Source of the DNA: Sulfurihydrogenibium sp. YO3AOP1
Lineage (GTDB): Bacteria; Aquificota; Aquificia; Aquificales; Hydrogenothermaceae
Length of the DNA stretch: 64,000 nucleotides
Assembly (NCBI RefSeq): GCF_000020325.1
Contig: NC_010730.1
Location: 1,509,501 to 1,573,500, forward strand
Reading direction: 5' to 3'
Shown here: one piece after another, positions 63,284 through 64,000 of the stretch
Position numbering within the stretch: the first letter of the stretch is position 1
How the letters are laid out: the number at the start of each line of letters is the position of its first letter
Notes under the pieces: model-generated
Told to the model about the DNA's origin: nothing
Database searches by the model: none
Seen by the model: the letters and a program-made list of their open reading frames with translations, nothing else
Program-made: the position numbers and the translations under genes

Positions 63284-63430
63284 CCATTGGGGTGAGAAAT
63301 TAATGATCTTTATAAAATTTAAAAAGAAGGTCCTTCAAACTTACATTCTCGGATGATGAGGAACTTCCAAATGGTGTCATTCTACAGCCGGCGAAGAACC
63401 TCATACTTTTATTGAATTTCTCATCCATAC
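63284..63430. repeat. Family 1 element, degenerate
   Basis: Ends CATTGGGGTGAGAAATTAAT and GAATTTCTCATCC. The right core has drifted (CCTTCAAACTTACATTCTCGG), while the left half CATTCTACAGCCGGCGAAG is kept. The remainder of the gap 63191-63512 holds an AT-rich promoter region for the Nudix gene. Confidence 0.7.
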
Positions 63431-63512
63431 AAAGACTATCCTAAGTTAATATATAAATATGTTATTGGCGAAAAGTTTTTAAACAAAATAACAAAATACA
63501 AAGGAGAGTAAA

Positions 63513-63926
63513 ATGGCTATTCAAACACCTTACGTAGCAGTGGATGGAATAATTAAAGTTTTTGATGAGAATGAAAATTTTAAAGGAATTGTCTTAATCG
63601 AAAGGAAATACCCACCCCATGGCTTAGCCTTACCTGGTGGTTTTGTTGACGTTGGCGAAAGCGTTGAAAATGCTTTAATTAGAGAGATGCAAGAAGAGAC
63701 AAATCTTAACGTACAAATTGTTAGACTTTTTAATGTTTATTCAGACCCAAAAAGAGACCCAAGATTTCATACTGTATCTGTAGTTTTTGTCTGCAAAGCT
63801 TACGGCACTCCTGCAGGTAAAGATGATGCAAAAGAAGCTAAGATTTATAAATTAGAAGAAATACCGTTTGATAGATTAGTCTTTGACCACGAAAAGATTT
63901 TAAGAGATTTTATAAACTTGTTATAA
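63513..63926 (+). CDS. Nudix hydrolase
   Basis: 137 aa. A complete Nudix box [19 protein letters not shown], then EETNL, matches G-x5-E-x7-R-E-U-x-E-E-x-G-U except that Asn replaces the Gly near the end. Hydrolyses a nucleoside diphosphate linked to another group; ADP-ribose or 8-oxo-dGTP are possible. ATG with AAAGGAGAG upstream. Confidence 0.9.
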   Translation: MAIQTPYVAVDGIIKVFDENENFKGIVLIERKYPPHGLALPGGFVDVGESVENALIREMQEETNLNVQIVRLFNVYSDPKRDPRFHTVSVVFVCKAYGTPAGKDDAKEAKIYKLEEIPFDRLVFDHEKILRDFINLL

Positions 63927-63934
63927 GTAGAAGA

Positions 63935-63990
63935 TGTAACTTATCACTTCTTACTTTCTCACTTTCTCACTTATTCACTCTCTCACTTAA
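63935..63990. repeat. Pyrimidine-rich short tandem repeat
   Basis: Repeated ACTTTCTC, ACTTATTC and ACTCTCTC units follow the Nudix gene up to the window edge. Similar tracts occur at 33291-33330 and 36855-36880. Confidence 0.6.
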
Positions 63991-64000
63991 CTAAAAAAGG

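Overview
The window is AT-rich bacterial chromosome (by eye about one third G+C) that looks like a member of the Aquificota, most likely a Sulfurihydrogenibium-like Hydrogenothermaceae. This is inferred from gene content: a DHH-CBS-tRNA nucleotidyltransferase fusion, a stand-alone DNA polymerase I type 5' nuclease, futalosine-route menaquinone genes (mqnE and a UbiA prenyltransferase), a sulfide:quinone reductase-like flavoprotein, a cofactor-independent-type phosphoserine phosphatase candidate, LPS genes, BamA and Tat. No rRNA is present. There is one tRNA (Leu, GAG).

Layout. 1-492: edge of a minus-strand membrane protein with a frame break in a T8 tract. 546-8058: TPR protein, then a hemN-led operon (hemN, DUF815 ATPase, FetB-like permease, waaA, rubrerythrin-VIT fusion, yicC). 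8479-9869: minus-strand redox module (Fur/PerR-like regulator, sulfite-oxidase-like molybdoprotein, three-Cys ferredoxin, 35-aa membrane peptide). 9958-16148: bamA, tatB, tatC, then two c-di-GMP/signalling proteins (EAL-HDOD and CZB-GGDEF). 16413-20791: DHH-CBS-CCA enzyme and a two-component system whose kinase is split at an A12 tract; tRNA-Leu lies divergent. 20920-26689: pmbA/tldE-like, thioesterase, a paralogous pair of unknown proteins, phosphohexomutase, small membrane proteins, PsiE. 26764-28055: ubiA, fabZ. 28432-33097: rsmE, lipoprotein, hemB, 5' nuclease, nth, nrnA-like. 33485-40509: ugd; mqnE; an aminotransferase/phosphatase/hisZ/slyD operon. 40866-46033: a TtuB/TtuA thiolation pair, rpe, def, lgt, folC, truB. 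46352-50844: nurA, comEA-like, TPR, glycosyltransferase 9, nuoE, nuoF. 51010-53890: accessory island with a two-ORF insertion sequence, an orphan CRISPR array of five repeats, and two membrane-anchored Asp/Ser/Trp-rich genes, both damaged or modified. 53893-61732: eight-gene minus-strand operon gpsA-MFS-rhomboid-Spy-like-panC-moxR-DUF58-tgpA. 62021-63926: SQR-like flavoprotein and a Nudix hydrolase.

The most striking non-coding feature is a dense population of small palindromic mobile elements. Nearly every gap over 150 bases holds one. Two families with different terminal inverted repeats share the same inner core, built from two hairpins. Each hairpin has a conserved outer stem (ATYCT/AGRAT), a conserved GA step on both sides and an inner stem that changes between copies while staying self-complementary. 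Family 1 has ends like GGTGAGAAATT and is flanked in places by long direct repeats (10, 21 and about 22 bp). Family 2 has ends like GAGGGTGTTCCAAAATT and is flanked in one tandem pair by three copies of a 9-bp direct repeat. One family 1 copy has inserted at the 3' end of an Asp/Ser/Trp-rich gene and now supplies its stop codon.

Several genes use TTG or GTG starts supported by good Shine-Dalgarno sites. Two genes are interrupted at A/T homopolymers, which points either to sequencing error or to phase variation/transcriptional slippage.
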